Shown: positions 9,481 through 18,223, numbered from the stretch's first letter. The stretch is 64,000 nt of DNA from UBA4782 sp034429195 (GCA_034429195.1 DAOUGQ010000002.1:124001-188000), one strand, 5' to 3'. The notes: generated from the sequence alone by a model not told the origin. Made by a program: numbers and translations.

Positions 9481-9918
9481 CTACCTCAACGAAATACTCA
9501 AATCAGCAAAATACTGAGGGTCTGATTTTTTCATATCAAGTGATGTTTGTTGTTGTTTCCAGTTTTCTGGCGACCAGATTTCAAATGACTCGCCCATTCC
9601 AACAACCAGGGCTTCATCTTTTAGTTGAGCTTTTTCTCGTAAGAAAAATGGAATCAAAATGCGTCCAGCTTTATCAAATTCAACCTTACTTGCGCCACCA
9701 AAAAATATACGTTTGAACTCGCGCACCTTTGGATCAGTAAGGCTGAGGGTAGTTCCATTTTCCCATAGTGCATCGAAATTCTTTTTCGTAAGGACTAGGA
9801 TGCTATTTTCAAATCCCTCGGTGATAAATGCGCCATCTTCCAGCAGTTCTCTAAAGCGAGCCGGAATTGTCATCCGTCCTTTTTCGTCAATAGTGTGCTG
9901 GTACCGACCCATGAACAT
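9481..9918 (-). CDS. mraZ: MraZ, transcriptional regulator of the dcw operon
   Basis: A small DNA-binding protein of the AbrB/MraZ fold, first gene of the dcw operon and its own regulator in the bacteria studied. It is 145 aa with two repeats of the swapped-hairpin motif: YQHTIDEKGRMTIPARFRE near the N-terminus and KVEFDKAGRILIPFFLRE after the middle. The first ATG (9918) is used, with AGAGGTAG upstream; a second in-frame ATG lies two codons on. The candidate binding boxes lie 60-86 nt upstream of the start. Confidence 0.95.
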   Translation of the reverse strand: MFMGRYQHTIDEKGRMTIPARFRELLEDGAFITEGFENSILVLTKKNFDALWENGTTLSLTDPKVREFKRIFFGGASKVEFDKAGRILIPFFLREKAQLKDEALVVGMGESFEIWSPENWKQQQTSLDMKKSDPQYFADLSISLR

Positions 9919-9943
9919 ACGTTCTACCTCTGCTATATATGCT

Positions 9944-9967
9944 GAACGCCGGATTCACCCGGCGTTC
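9944..9967 (-). promoter_or_regulatory. Perfect hairpin in the mraZ 5' leader
   Basis: A perfect 9-bp inverted repeat GAACGCCGG / CCGGCGTTC encloses the 6-nt loop ATTCAC. It lies in the mraZ untranslated leader, 26 nt before the start codon. No T-run follows in either direction, so it does not look like an intrinsic terminator. It could stabilise or modulate translation of the dcw message, or act as a DNA operator. Confidence 0.6.
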
Positions 9968-9977
9968 ACATTAAAAT

Positions 9978-10004
9978 TCACCACAATTCACCACTTATCA
10001 CCAC
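9978..10004 (-). promoter_or_regulatory. MraZ box cluster, three GTGGTGA repeats
   Basis: Three exact copies of GTGGTGA (minus strand) begin every 10 bp, at plus-strand 9978-9984, 9988-9994 and 9998-10004. MraZ is known to bind short direct repeats spaced one helical turn apart upstream of its own operon. The cluster lies just downstream of the predicted -10 box, where binding would block transcription. Confidence 0.8.
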
Positions 10005-10014
10005 GTTTAGACAC

Positions 10015-10043
10015 ATTGTACGTGATATAAAGGCAATTTGCAA
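10015..10043 (-). promoter_or_regulatory. Predicted dcw operon promoter
   Basis: On the minus strand TTGCAA (10043-10038) and TACAAT (10020-10015) are separated by exactly 17 bp, a good housekeeping-sigma match. Transcription would start near 10008, directly before the MraZ boxes. Confidence 0.65.
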
Positions 10044-10149
10044 TAGGGAATTGTCAAAATTACCTTAAAATTATTGTTAAAAATTTTGTTTTGACGATCA
10101 GGGAAATTTACATGATTTTTACATCGCCATTCATTACATAGGAGGATTC

Positions 10150-10575
10150 ATGAAGCCACAGTTATTTGCGTTGTTGACAGCAATCTTTTGGGGAGTCGGG
10201 GGATATTTTGAAAAGAAAGGCTTACATCTGGGTAACTTAAGCCCACAAATGGGAATTACCATCCGAACAGCAATTGCATTGATCGTTCTGGGTATTGTAA
10301 GCTACCCACAATGGAAAACTGTGGGTCAAGCAAGTCCAAAAGCCCTGCTTTTTATGATCATAGGAGGTGGTGTGGTTGCAGGTTCCGCTGGTATGTTGTG
10401 TTATTACACAGCGATCAAGGGTGCACCTTTAGGAAAAGTAATGCCTATTGCGTTCACTTCACCATTATTTGGTGCCTTGATGGGAATAATTTTCGCTGGT
10501 GAACCAGTAACTTTCAAAACGATTGCAGGAATGTTGATGACAGTAGGTGGAATCGTCCTACTGACTCTTGGGTAG
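10150..10575 (+). CDS. EamA-domain small membrane protein
   Basis: A 141-aa protein with five hydrophobic segments, the size of a single EamA (drug/metabolite transporter) repeat. It starts MKPQLFALLTAIFWGVGGYF and has the repeat's usual PLGKVMPIAFTSPLFGALMGIIFAGEP stretch and a final GGIVLLTLG helix. Full-length transporters have two such units, so this would act as a dimer or with a partner. TAGGAGG lies just before the ATG. Substrate cannot be told. It is transcribed away from the dcw operon; TTGACG at about 10091 may be part of its promoter, but no good -10 box goes with it. Confidence 0.8.
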   Translation: MKPQLFALLTAIFWGVGGYFEKKGLHLGNLSPQMGITIRTAIALIVLGIVSYPQWKTVGQASPKALLFMIIGGGVVAGSAGMLCYYTAIKGAPLGKVMPIAFTSPLFGALMGIIFAGEPVTFKTIAGMLMTVGGIVLLTLG

Positions 10576-10592
10576 CCATCTTTTACCTTAAA

Positions 10593-11921
10593 CTACAATT
10601 TCCTGACCTTTGGATAACGGAATGCTACGTATATACCAAAGACAAAGGAAATTGCTGATGTAATTCCTACTTCAAGAGAAGCGCCTAACCAGTCTGCCAT
10701 CAAACCAGCTTGCAACCCTCCCAGGCGCATCATGCCCTGGAAGGTCATGCTGTACAGACTCATCACTCGACCACGCATAGAATCTGGTGTGGCAAATTGC
10801 ATTAGAGTATTTGCAAGGGCGTTCTGGCACACAAAGCTGAATCCGACGAAAATTAAAATCACCAGTGATAGAAGAAACGACTGTGATGCTGAAAAGATTA
10901 GTAAAAAAGCGGGAAAAGCAATGTTGCCAGCTGTCAGCCATGCACCTCTTCGGATACTGTCTGATGTAGCAGCCACAAAAAATGCCCCCAAAACTGAACC
11001 GATACCTAATGTAGTCAGTAGAATTCCTAAGGGCAGAGCTTCGGGTGAACGACAGGTCATGAGGCCGGTTTCAGGATTACACATGAATTGAATGACCGGT
11101 TCTGCGCTTTTATTCAATACATCTGAAGCAAATACTGGCATAAGTGTGCTGTAAGGCATCGACATGAATGCGCTGACTGCAATCATACTGGTTAACACCA
11201 GAAGGACTGGTTGGGTTTTAATGAAGCGTATACCATCAGCCATATGCTTTAATGTCCCTTGTGTTTCTTCATTCTGTGGAAGTTGAGGCAGTTCTCGCAT
11301 CATGAGCAGGCTGACAATCACTGCTACAAATGATAAAGCATTAATAAAGAATGCATTTCCTTCTCCAGTGGCTGCCACAAGAACACCCGCCAAGGATGGG
11401 CCAAGTGCACGTGCCATGTTGAACATGGCAGAATTTAACCCTATTGCGTTTGAAAGGTCTTCTTTGCCGTCTATCATCTCAACGGTAAATGCTTGACGGG
11501 CAGGCGTATCCATCGCCTGTGCAGCACCCATGACGAAAGCCAGGACATACACATGCCATACCTGAATTAAATTTGTCCAGGTAAGAATGGCTAAAATCAG
11601 TGCCTGAAACAGCATGACAACTTGTGTAATAAGCAGTAATGTTCGTTTTGAAATACGATCAGAGAGAGAACCACTCCAAAGTGAAAGGGGGACAAGAGGG
11701 ATCAAACCAATAAAACTGATAATGCCAAGGCTGGTTGCACTTCCAGTCAATCGGTAAACTAGAACCTGTTGCGCCATGGTCTGCATCCAGGAGCCAATTA
11801 ATGAGATGCCCTGACCAAAAAACCATAAACGATAATTCCGATGTCTTAGAGAACGGAAAATTTGTGGCCACCGGGTGGTGGTGTTTTGTGATGATATAAC
11901 CGGGTTTGAATTTTGATGCAT
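10593..11921 (-). CDS. MFS transporter, EntS/MFS_3-like exporter
   Basis: A 442-aa protein with about 12 membrane segments. The N-terminal half reads RHRNYRLWFFGQGISLIGSWMQTMAQQVLVYRLTGSATSLG, a typical start of MFS_3 (EntS-like) exporters, followed by SGSLSDRISKRTLLL, the MFS motif between helices 2 and 3. The insert with CNPETGLMTCRSPEAL between two helices of the second half is unusual. The family includes siderophore and drug exporters; the substrate here is unknown. No good ribosome binding site is seen before the ATG. It is convergent with the EamA gene. Confidence 0.8.
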   Translation of the reverse strand: MHQNSNPVISSQNTTTRWPQIFRSLRHRNYRLWFFGQGISLIGSWMQTMAQQVLVYRLTGSATSLGIISFIGLIPLVPLSLWSGSLSDRISKRTLLLITQVVMLFQALILAILTWTNLIQVWHVYVLAFVMGAAQAMDTPARQAFTVEMIDGKEDLSNAIGLNSAMFNMARALGPSLAGVLVAATGEGNAFFINALSFVAVIVSLLMMRELPQLPQNEETQGTLKHMADGIRFIKTQPVLLVLTSMIAVSAFMSMPYSTLMPVFASDVLNKSAEPVIQFMCNPETGLMTCRSPEALPLGILLTTLGIGSVLGAFFVAATSDSIRRGAWLTAGNIAFPAFLLIFSASQSFLLSLVILIFVGFSFVCQNALANTLMQFATPDSMRGRVMSLYSMTFQGMMRLGGLQAGLMADWLGASLEVGITSAISFVFGIYVAFRYPKVRKL

Positions 11922-11951
11922 GATGCTCGATTATACTCTTGGATGAAAATA

Positions 11952-12377
11952 TTAAGCATCATTATCTTCAGTCGTCTGGCGCGATCTCTTCACCAGGCTG
12001 CGGATACGTTTTCTTTGTAATCTTTTTTCCTGGGAAGCACGGGAGGGTTTGGTTTGCTTTCTGACCCGTGGAGTATAAGTTGCTTTTTCGATTAATTTTT
12101 TCAAGCGATTGATTGCATCTTCTCTGTTTTTCTCTTGGGTGCGGTATCGTTGCGCAGTGATCATCAGAATCCCATCCTCAGTCATCCTTTTACCTGCCAA
12201 CTTAATCAGGCGTTTTTTTACCTCTGGATCTAAAGAGGGTGAATTGCATACATCGAATCTGAGCTGAACAGAGGTAGCCACCTTGTTAACATTCTGTCCG
12301 CCAGGACCGGATGCGCGGACAAATTCACAGTGGATTTCACTAGCGTCAATAGTAACGGCTGAGCTAATTTCAATCAT
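11952..12377 (-). CDS. arfB: ArfB-type peptidyl-tRNA hydrolase (ribosome rescue)
   Basis: A 141-aa single-domain relative of class I release factors that hydrolyses peptidyl-tRNA on stalled ribosomes. The catalytic GGQ is in RASGPGGQNVNKVATSVQLRF (residues about 22-42) and the basic tail (RVRKQTKPSRASQEKRLQRKRIRSLVKRSRQ), which enters the mRNA channel in ArfB, is present. The domain for stop-codon reading is absent, as expected. The gene stands alone, 30 nt from the MFS gene. Confidence 0.9.
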   Translation of the reverse strand: MIEISSAVTIDASEIHCEFVRASGPGGQNVNKVATSVQLRFDVCNSPSLDPEVKKRLIKLAGKRMTEDGILMITAQRYRTQEKNREDAINRLKKLIEKATYTPRVRKQTKPSRASQEKRLQRKRIRSLVKRSRQTTEDNDA

Positions 12378-12460
12378 GATTTAAGTATATCAGTGGAGCA
12401 TTGAATTGATCAGCCTTTGATTCACTTATCCACTTTTCCAGGGACAGAACAAATTCCCTA

Positions 12461-12489
12461 TTGACTCTGGTGTGAATTTTTCCTATAAT
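12461..12489 (+). promoter_or_regulatory. Promoter of the maltodextrin-type operon
   Basis: TTGACT (12461-12466) and TATAAT (12484-12489) are separated by 17 bp, a near-consensus promoter. The operators begin 1 bp after the -10 box. Confidence 0.8.
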
Positions 12490-12490
12490 T

Positions 12491-12513
12491 AAACCGGTTT
12501 AGTAAACCGGTTT
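12491..12513 (+). promoter_or_regulatory. Two LacI-family operators, AAACCGGTTT x2
   Basis: The perfect 10-bp palindrome AAACCGGTTT occurs at 12491-12500 and again at 12504-12513, a 13-bp spacing. The central CG palindrome flanked by AAAC/GTTT is the usual form of LacI/GalR operators. Binding between -10 and the likely start site would repress the operon. The LacI-family gene at 17152 is the obvious candidate ligand sensor. Confidence 0.8.
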
Positions 12514-12546
12514 AATTCATACACAACTACCTAAAAGGAGAATGTT

Positions 12547-13821
12547 ATGAGAAACTCTAAATTTTTCCCGTTGTTTATGGCAATTGTCATGCTAGCGGGA
12601 TTCCTTGTTGCCTGTAAACCAGTTACCGCTCCAACTGCAACACAGGCTGCTGAACCCGTTAAGTTGACGTTCTGGTTCAACTGGGAAGGCACCAATGCCG
12701 ATGTGATGAAAGACCTGGTCAACCGCTTCAACGAAGCCAATCCGGATATCGTCGTTGAGCCAGTTTTCCAACCATATGCAGATATGACCACTCTTCTCCA
12801 GACAGCAATTACTGGTGGAACCACCCCAGATGTAGTTGCTTTGGACCTGATCCTCATTCCGCAAATCGTTGAAACTGGTGCTGTTGCGCCACTGGACGAT
12901 TATGTTGCATCTGATTCTGATATCAACATAGACGATTTCTATCCGTTGTTGGCTAATTATGACATTATGGGTGGCAAACGTTATGCCCTGCCGGTCAGTA
13001 CCAACAATATGCAGGTGATCTGGAATAAAGATCTCTTTAAGAAAGCTGGTCTTGATCCCGAAAAGGCACCCACTACATGGGAAGAGATGCAATCCATGGC
13101 TGAACAATGCCAAGACCCTGACAATGGTGTAGTTGGTTTTGAATTCTATACTCAACCCACTGGAGAAGGTATCACCTGGCAATTTCAGGTATGGTTGTGG
13201 GCAGCGGGTGGTGAGTTCCTCAATGAAGATAACACTGCTGCTGCGTTTAATACTCCCGAAGGTTTAAAAGCATTGACTTTCGTCTCGGACATGTTGAATG
13301 GCAAGGGCTCGCAGCCAGGACCTTGGGGTTTATTTGGTGATCAGAAAGCCTGTATGCAGCTTGATGGGTCATGGCTGTTCGGTTATCGCAAGGATGCCCC
13401 CTTCGAATGGGGTATTGCTCCGGTTCCTGCTCCTGAAGGTGGCACTACTGCCAGTAACGTAGGTGGCGAGCATATATTCATGTTCGATGCCTCTCCCAAT
13501 AAGGATGCAGCCTGGAAGTTCATCAAATATTTAACCAGCACTGAGGTTCAGTTAGAATGGGATCAGAAAACAGGCTTTTTGCCAGTGCGCCAGTCTGTAG
13601 CAGAAAATGCGGATTACCTGAAGTGGATTAACGAAACTGAGCCACGCATGCTGCCTTTCGTCCAGGGCATGGCTACTGCTCATACTCGCCCTGCTACTTC
13701 CAAGTATTATGCGGTATCGGATGCTTTCTCTCGTGAAATTCAGAAAGCTCTACTTGGTGAGGCTACCCCTGAGGATGCACTCAAAGCTGCTGAAATAGCA
13801 GTAAATGAAGCATTAAAATAG
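12547..13821 (+). CDS. Sugar ABC transporter substrate-binding lipoprotein (maltodextrin-type)
   Basis: Extracellular binding lipoprotein for a carbohydrate importer. It is 424 aa with signal peptide MRNSKFFPLFMAIVMLAGFLVAC, the lipobox Cys being residue 23, then a PTAPTATQAAEP linker. The mature part has the family 1 binding-protein pattern: KLTFWFNWEG, VNRFNEANPDIVVEPVFQPYADM, PDVVALDLI, WNKDLFKKAGLDPEKAPTTWEEM, AWKFIKYLTSTE and TGFLPVRQS. AAAAGGAG lies 6 nt before the ATG. The neighbouring GH13 enzyme suggests maltodextrins or related alpha-glucans as substrate; this is inference from context. No ATPase gene is in the locus, so a shared MsmX/MalK-type ATPase elsewhere probably drives it. 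Confidence 0.88.
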   Translation: MRNSKFFPLFMAIVMLAGFLVACKPVTAPTATQAAEPVKLTFWFNWEGTNADVMKDLVNRFNEANPDIVVEPVFQPYADMTTLLQTAITGGTTPDVVALDLILIPQIVETGAVAPLDDYVASDSDINIDDFYPLLANYDIMGGKRYALPVSTNNMQVIWNKDLFKKAGLDPEKAPTTWEEMQSMAEQCQDPDNGVVGFEFYTQPTGEGITWQFQVWLWAAGGEFLNEDNTAAAFNTPEGLKALTFVSDMLNGKGSQPGPWGLFGDQKACMQLDGSWLFGYRKDAPFEWGIAPVPAPEGGTTASNVGGEHIFMFDASPNKDAAWKFIKYLTSTEVQLEWDQKTGFLPVRQSVAENADYLKWINETEPRMLPFVQGMATAHTRPATSKYYAVSDAFSREIQKALLGEATPEDALKAAEIAVNEALK

Positions 13822-13842
13822 CGTATTCAACCAATATTTTCT

Positions 13843-13874
13843 GGGGCGGCGGTTAAAGCTGCCGCCCCCTTTTT
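13843..13874 (+). terminator. Intrinsic terminator or attenuator after the binding-protein gene
   Basis: GGGGCGGC (13843-13850) pairs with GCCGCCCC (13861-13868) and is followed by CTTTTTG. It lies between the binding-protein and permease genes, where partial termination commonly gives more binding protein than permease. Confidence 0.8.
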
Positions 13875-13956
13875 GTTAGCCTTATAATCATTAGATAAAA
13901 TCAGAAAAAATTAAGTTCTTATCTTCTACTAATTATTACTGCAGGATTGAGTTAAT

Positions 13957-14880
13957 ATGCAAGCTCGTTACGCAAGTTCCCCTAATTGGTTTACCCGGCT
14001 GCGCCGAAGTGATATCTTTACTGCGTTACTTTTCCTGGCACCGTCGCTGGTAATCCTGGGAACATTCAATTTCTACCCGATTGCTGAGGTCTTCCGACTG
14101 AGTCTGTTCAAGTGGGATAACCTATCACAGGTTAAGATATTTATCGGGCTTGAAAACTTTGTTACACTTTTTAAAAGTGATCGCTTCTGGAATTCATTAG
14201 AGGTCACCGGTGAGTACACATTAATAGTGACCGCATTTAGTATCTTTTTGGGGCTGATTTTAGCGGTTCTTCTCAATAACCAACTTCTGCTTGGTAAAGC
14301 TTTCTGGCGTAGTCTGTTTTTCCTGCCTGTTGTCACACCAACCGTAGCTGCCGCAATGGTATGGACTCTATTATTCAACCCCGGTTTTGGCTTGGTTAAT
14401 GTTGTTCTACGTTTCTTTGGTTTAGAAGGTCTTAACTGGTTGGCAGATACTACTTGGGCACTACCTACTCTAATGACGTTGGGCATCTGGCGACGATTGG
14501 GCTTTACCACTATGTTATATCTGGCAGCTTTACAATCATTATCTAAAGAATATTATGAGAGTGCTGAGATAGACGGTGCCAATGGTTTACAGCGTTTTCT
14601 GCACATCACCGTGCCATTATTGCGTTCTACAACGATTATGCTTGTTATTTTAGGTGTAGTCGATTCTTTTCTTGTCTTTGATCAAGTAATGGTACTTACC
14701 CGTGGTGGACCAAGTGATGCGACCAATGTTATTGGCATGTTTATGTATTCGACCTCATTTTCTGCCTTTAAACTTGGATATGGTGCAGCTATTTCTGTAG
14801 TTATGTTTATCGTGGTGGCAGCATTCACATTGTTACAGTGGCGTTTTGTTGGTTTTGGTTCAGCAGAGGAGGCGGAATGA
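13957..14880 (+). CDS. Sugar ABC transporter permease, MalF/UgpA type
   Basis: First membrane subunit of the importer, 307 aa with six helices. It has LFLAPSLVILGTFNFYPIAEVFRLSLFKW at the N-terminus, the FIGLENFVTLF loop common in MalF-type permeases, and the EAA coupling motif EYYESAEIDGANGLQRFLHITVPLL (about residues 206-230), which contacts the ATPase. Its stop overlaps the next start as ATGA. Confidence 0.9.
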   Translation: MQARYASSPNWFTRLRRSDIFTALLFLAPSLVILGTFNFYPIAEVFRLSLFKWDNLSQVKIFIGLENFVTLFKSDRFWNSLEVTGEYTLIVTAFSIFLGLILAVLLNNQLLLGKAFWRSLFFLPVVTPTVAAAMVWTLLFNPGFGLVNVVLRFFGLEGLNWLADTTWALPTLMTLGIWRRLGFTTMLYLAALQSLSKEYYESAEIDGANGLQRFLHITVPLLRSTTIMLVILGVVDSFLVFDQVMVLTRGGPSDATNVIGMFMYSTSFSAFKLGYGAAISVVMFIVVAAFTLLQWRFVGFGSAEEAE

Positions 14881-15734
14881 AGCTCTTCAAGAGGTCGACC
14901 CACGAACCTGTTACTCCACGTAAGATTCGTATCACATTCATTCTGGCACTAATCTTAATTCCAGCAGCTTTTCTGGTATTAGTACCTTTTCTTTGGATGT
15001 TTACCACTTCATTAAAATTGCGTGGTACGACCGGGCTACCCCCGTATCTTTTCCCAGCGGTGTTCGAATTTAGTAACTATGTAAAAGCCTGGCAGGCTGC
15101 ACCTTTTATGCGATATTATCTCAATACAACCATTGTTGCTGTAGCGATCATTGCTGCACGAGTGGTTTTTGGAGGGATGGCAGCTTACGCGTTTGCTTAT
15201 TTGCGTTTCGTAGGTCGTGATTTGCTTTTCCTGTTATTCCTGGGTACCATGATGATCCCCTTTCAAGCGACTATCATTCCTTCGTATTTAATCATTGGTG
15301 ATCTCCATTGGTTTAATACTTACCAGGCGTTAATCGTGCCACGTATGGTGGATGCTTTTTCTATTTTTATCCTGCGCCAGGCTTTTATCTCAATCCCTCG
15401 AGATTATTTAGATGCCGCTCGTCTAGATGGTTGCTCACATTGGCAATCACTATGGAAAGTTGTTGTACCGCTTAATCGTTCTTCGGTAGTAACGATGGGG
15501 TTGTTTGCCTTCCTGTTTGCCTGGAATGATTATCTTTGGCCTTTATTGGTAGCAAACAATGAGCAAATGCGTACCATCCAGCTTGGGCTGCAAATCTTTG
15601 CAGGCAGGTACCAAACTGAATGGACTTATATGATGGCTGGTACAGTGACTGCCACTCTTCTGCCACTCATCCTGTTTTTAATTGCGCAGCGAAGTTTCAT
15701 CGCTGGTCTCACCCGATCTGGATTGAAAGGATAA
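14877..15734 (+). CDS. Sugar ABC transporter permease, MalG/UgpE type
   Basis: Second membrane subunit, 285 aa with six helices. The EAA motif is DYLDAARLDGCSHWQSLWKVVVPLN, followed by FAFLFAWNDYLWPLLV, which is characteristic of MalG-type subunits. The start ATG at 14877 overlaps the upstream stop by 4 nt and has GAGGAGG before it. An in-frame start 39 nt upstream lies inside the preceding gene and was not used. Confidence 0.9.
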   Translation: MKLFKRSTHEPVTPRKIRITFILALILIPAAFLVLVPFLWMFTTSLKLRGTTGLPPYLFPAVFEFSNYVKAWQAAPFMRYYLNTTIVAVAIIAARVVFGGMAAYAFAYLRFVGRDLLFLLFLGTMMIPFQATIIPSYLIIGDLHWFNTYQALIVPRMVDAFSIFILRQAFISIPRDYLDAARLDGCSHWQSLWKVVVPLNRSSVVTMGLFAFLFAWNDYLWPLLVANNEQMRTIQLGLQIFAGRYQTEWTYMMAGTVTATLLPLILFLIAQRSFIAGLTRSGLKG

Positions 15735-15743
15735 ATTTTACCC

Positions 15744-17138
15744 GTGAACAAATGTATTAACATCCCCGAATGGGTCAAGGACACTATTTTCTATCAGATC
15801 TTTCCAGAACGATTTGCCAACGGTGATCCTAACAATGATCCTGCATGGGTGCAACCCTGGGGTACGCCACCTTCCTCCCAAACCTTCATGGGTGGAGATT
15901 TGCAGGGTATTCTTGATCATCTGCCCTACCTGCGAGAATTGGGCATCAATGCTATATACACTACTCCTATCTTTGCAGCACGCTCTAATCATAAATATGA
16001 CACTTCTGATTATTATAAAGTTGATCCAGCTTTTGGTGACCTGGAACTACTCAAGAAATTGGTGAACACAGCCCATGACCAGGGTATCCGCATCATTCTA
16101 GATGCAGTTTTCAATCACTGCGGAGATGGTTTCTGGGCATTCCAAGACGTGATGAAGAAAGGAAAATCCTCGCAATATTATGATTGGTTTCAATTAGGTG
16201 ATTTGCCTGTTAAACAAGATCCACCCAACTACCAGACCTGTGGTGGAGCTAGCTTTTTGCCAAAACTAAATATGAATAATCCGCAAGTCAGACGTTATTT
16301 GTTAGATGTTACAGCCTATTGGCTTAAAGAAACTGGTATAGATGGTTGGCGTCTGGATGTACCATGGAAGGTTCCATTAGATTTTTGGCGAGAATTTCGT
16401 CAAACGGTTAAATCAATCCGTTCTGATGCTTATATTGTTGCTGAATCCTGGCGTGATCCACTTTATTGGCTGCAAGGTGATACCTGCGATGCAGTCATGA
16501 ATTATCCTTATCGAGACTATATCCTGGATTACTGTGTACGTGACGCGATGGATGCAGAGGATTTCGATCATTTCACACGTCGCTTGCTGACTGAATATGG
16601 GGTATTTGCTCCTGTGCAATTGAATCTATTGGGAAGCCATGATACCACCCGTCTGTTGACACTGTGCCGCGAAAATTCGGCTCGTGCTATTCTGGCTTTT
16701 CTCTGTATGCTAACCGGAGTAGGTGCACCTATGATTTACTATGGTGATGAAAATGGTATGAGTGGTGAAAATGATCCGGATTGCCGTCGTTGTATGGAAT
16801 GGGATCCAGAAAAATGGAATGATACCATTCGAAGCGCAGTACAAAAATTAATCTCTCTGCGCCATGCACATCCTGCCTTGCGTGCTGGTAGTTATGAAAG
16901 CTTGCTAACGTTCAATGGAGTATATGCCTTTAGGCGAATTCTGAATGATGATCAAGTTGTAGTTGTGGTTAACCCGCGCAATATGCAAGAAAAATTGTGC
17001 ATTAACTTGCATGGTATGGGGGATTGCGATTGGGTGGATGTATTGAGCAACCAGCATTATACATGCAATGCTGGGCAAATTACCATACCAAAACTGGAAG
17101 CGCAGCAGGGTTTAGCGCTAATTTTATTGAATCGGTAG
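15744..17138 (+). CDS. GH13 alpha-glucosidase/cyclomaltodextrinase-type enzyme
   Basis: Glycoside hydrolase of family GH13, 464 aa, no signal peptide, so cytoplasmic. The four conserved regions are visible: DAVFNHCG (I), GWRLDVPWKV with the nucleophile Asp (II), VAESWRD with the acid/base Glu (III) and LLGSHDTTR (IV). The opening WVKDTIFYQIFPERFANGDP is typical of the neopullulanase/cyclomaltodextrinase subgroup, but the N-terminal starch-binding domain usual in that subgroup is missing, making it shorter than the ~580 aa norm. Start is GTG at 15744; no in-frame ATG fits. It would process maltodextrins brought in by the adjacent ABC importer. Confidence 0.85.
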   Translation: MNKCINIPEWVKDTIFYQIFPERFANGDPNNDPAWVQPWGTPPSSQTFMGGDLQGILDHLPYLRELGINAIYTTPIFAARSNHKYDTSDYYKVDPAFGDLELLKKLVNTAHDQGIRIILDAVFNHCGDGFWAFQDVMKKGKSSQYYDWFQLGDLPVKQDPPNYQTCGGASFLPKLNMNNPQVRRYLLDVTAYWLKETGIDGWRLDVPWKVPLDFWREFRQTVKSIRSDAYIVAESWRDPLYWLQGDTCDAVMNYPYRDYILDYCVRDAMDAEDFDHFTRRLLTEYGVFAPVQLNLLGSHDTTRLLTLCRENSARAILAFLCMLTGVGAPMIYYGDENGMSGENDPDCRRCMEWDPEKWNDTIRSAVQKLISLRHAHPALRAGSYESLLTFNGVYAFRRILNDDQVVVVVNPRNMQEKLCINLHGMGDCDWVDVLSNQHYTCNAGQITIPKLEAQQGLALILLNR

Positions 17139-17151
17139 TTATAATCAGCTT

Positions 17152-18186
17152 ATGACCAGAGTAAATATTAAGGATATCGCACAAAAAGCTGGAGTATCGA
17201 AGACTGCGGTGTCCTTTGCTTTTAACAACCCTAACCGCCTATCCGAAGCTACTGTCAAGCAGATCTTATCTATTGCAGAGGAGATGGGATATTCTCCCGA
17301 TCCAGTAGCTCGCAGTATGTCTACCGGACGAACCGGTACCATCGGTCTATTACTACCACAGCCGATGCCCGAAATCGTACGCAATCCGTATTTTCCGGAG
17401 TTTCTTGAAGGTATAGGAGAAGAATGTACCCATTCTGGTCTATCATTGATGCTGGTTCCACCACTGAAGGGTAGTATCCGTCGTGCCATTGTGAATGCAG
17501 CTGTAGATGGCTTTCTCACATTGGGTCTTGAAGAATACAAAGCCACCATGGTAGTGCTGCGTCAGCGAGGTGTACCCTTTGTAACTGTTGATAGTGACCC
17601 AATCGAGGGTGTACCGGCTATTAATGTGGATGATGCAGGAGGTGCTTGCCAGGCAATGCAACATGTATTGTCATTAGGACATCGACAGATTGCTATTCTG
17701 GCGATTCGTTCTGGCAAACAAGGACATTACCGGGAATATGTAGGCACACTTGGTGCAAGAATGCATGGTTACTTACAGGCGCTTGAGGAATACGGTCTAA
17801 ATATCAATGGACGCTCAATACGCTTGTTTGAGTGCAACAGCACCGAGGAAGGTGGCATGGAAAGTTTTCAAACTCTATGGAAGTCACGCTACCGTCCTAC
17901 AGCAATCATTGCTATGAGTGATATTATCGCTATTGGTGTTATTAAGGCTGCTACAGAAGCAGGAATCCGGATACCACAGGACCTTTCAGTGGTAGGTTTC
18001 GATGATATCACTCTTGCTAGCTTGATACATCCAGCTTTGACCACAGTAAAACAGCCCTCACGGGAAAAGGGAAAGATTGCCACTCAACAACTGGTGAGAT
18101 TGATCGAATCAGAAGCAGGGCTGCTCCATCAAATACTTCCTACGCGCTTTATAGAACGCAGTTCCGTGTGTACCCCTAAGAAATAA
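17152..18186 (+). CDS. LacI-family transcriptional repressor
   Basis: A 344-aa regulator. The N-terminal HTH reads VNIKDIAQKAGVSKTAVSFAFNN, followed by hinge-region EEMGYSPDPVARSMSTGRT, then a periplasmic-binding-protein-like ligand domain ending VVGFDDITLASLIHPALTTVKQP. It lies 13 nt after the glycosidase gene, as the last gene of the sugar operon. The two AAACCGGTTT palindromes at the operon promoter are its likely sites, giving induction by the transported sugar or a breakdown product. Confidence 0.9.
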   Translation: MTRVNIKDIAQKAGVSKTAVSFAFNNPNRLSEATVKQILSIAEEMGYSPDPVARSMSTGRTGTIGLLLPQPMPEIVRNPYFPEFLEGIGEECTHSGLSLMLVPPLKGSIRRAIVNAAVDGFLTLGLEEYKATMVVLRQRGVPFVTVDSDPIEGVPAINVDDAGGACQAMQHVLSLGHRQIAILAIRSGKQGHYREYVGTLGARMHGYLQALEEYGLNINGRSIRLFECNSTEEGGMESFQTLWKSRYRPTAIIAMSDIIAIGVIKAATEAGIRIPQDLSVVGFDDITLASLIHPALTTVKQPSREKGKIATQQLVRLIESEAGLLHQILPTRFIERSSVCTPKK

Positions 18187-18223
18187 AAAATTGGATCATC
18201 CAACGGAAAGAACAATTTCGTTA

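Noticed and set aside
12592..13182. 196-codon minus-strand ORF opposite the sugar-binding protein
   Set aside because: The plus strand encodes a clear lipoprotein with family motifs; the antisense product has no features.
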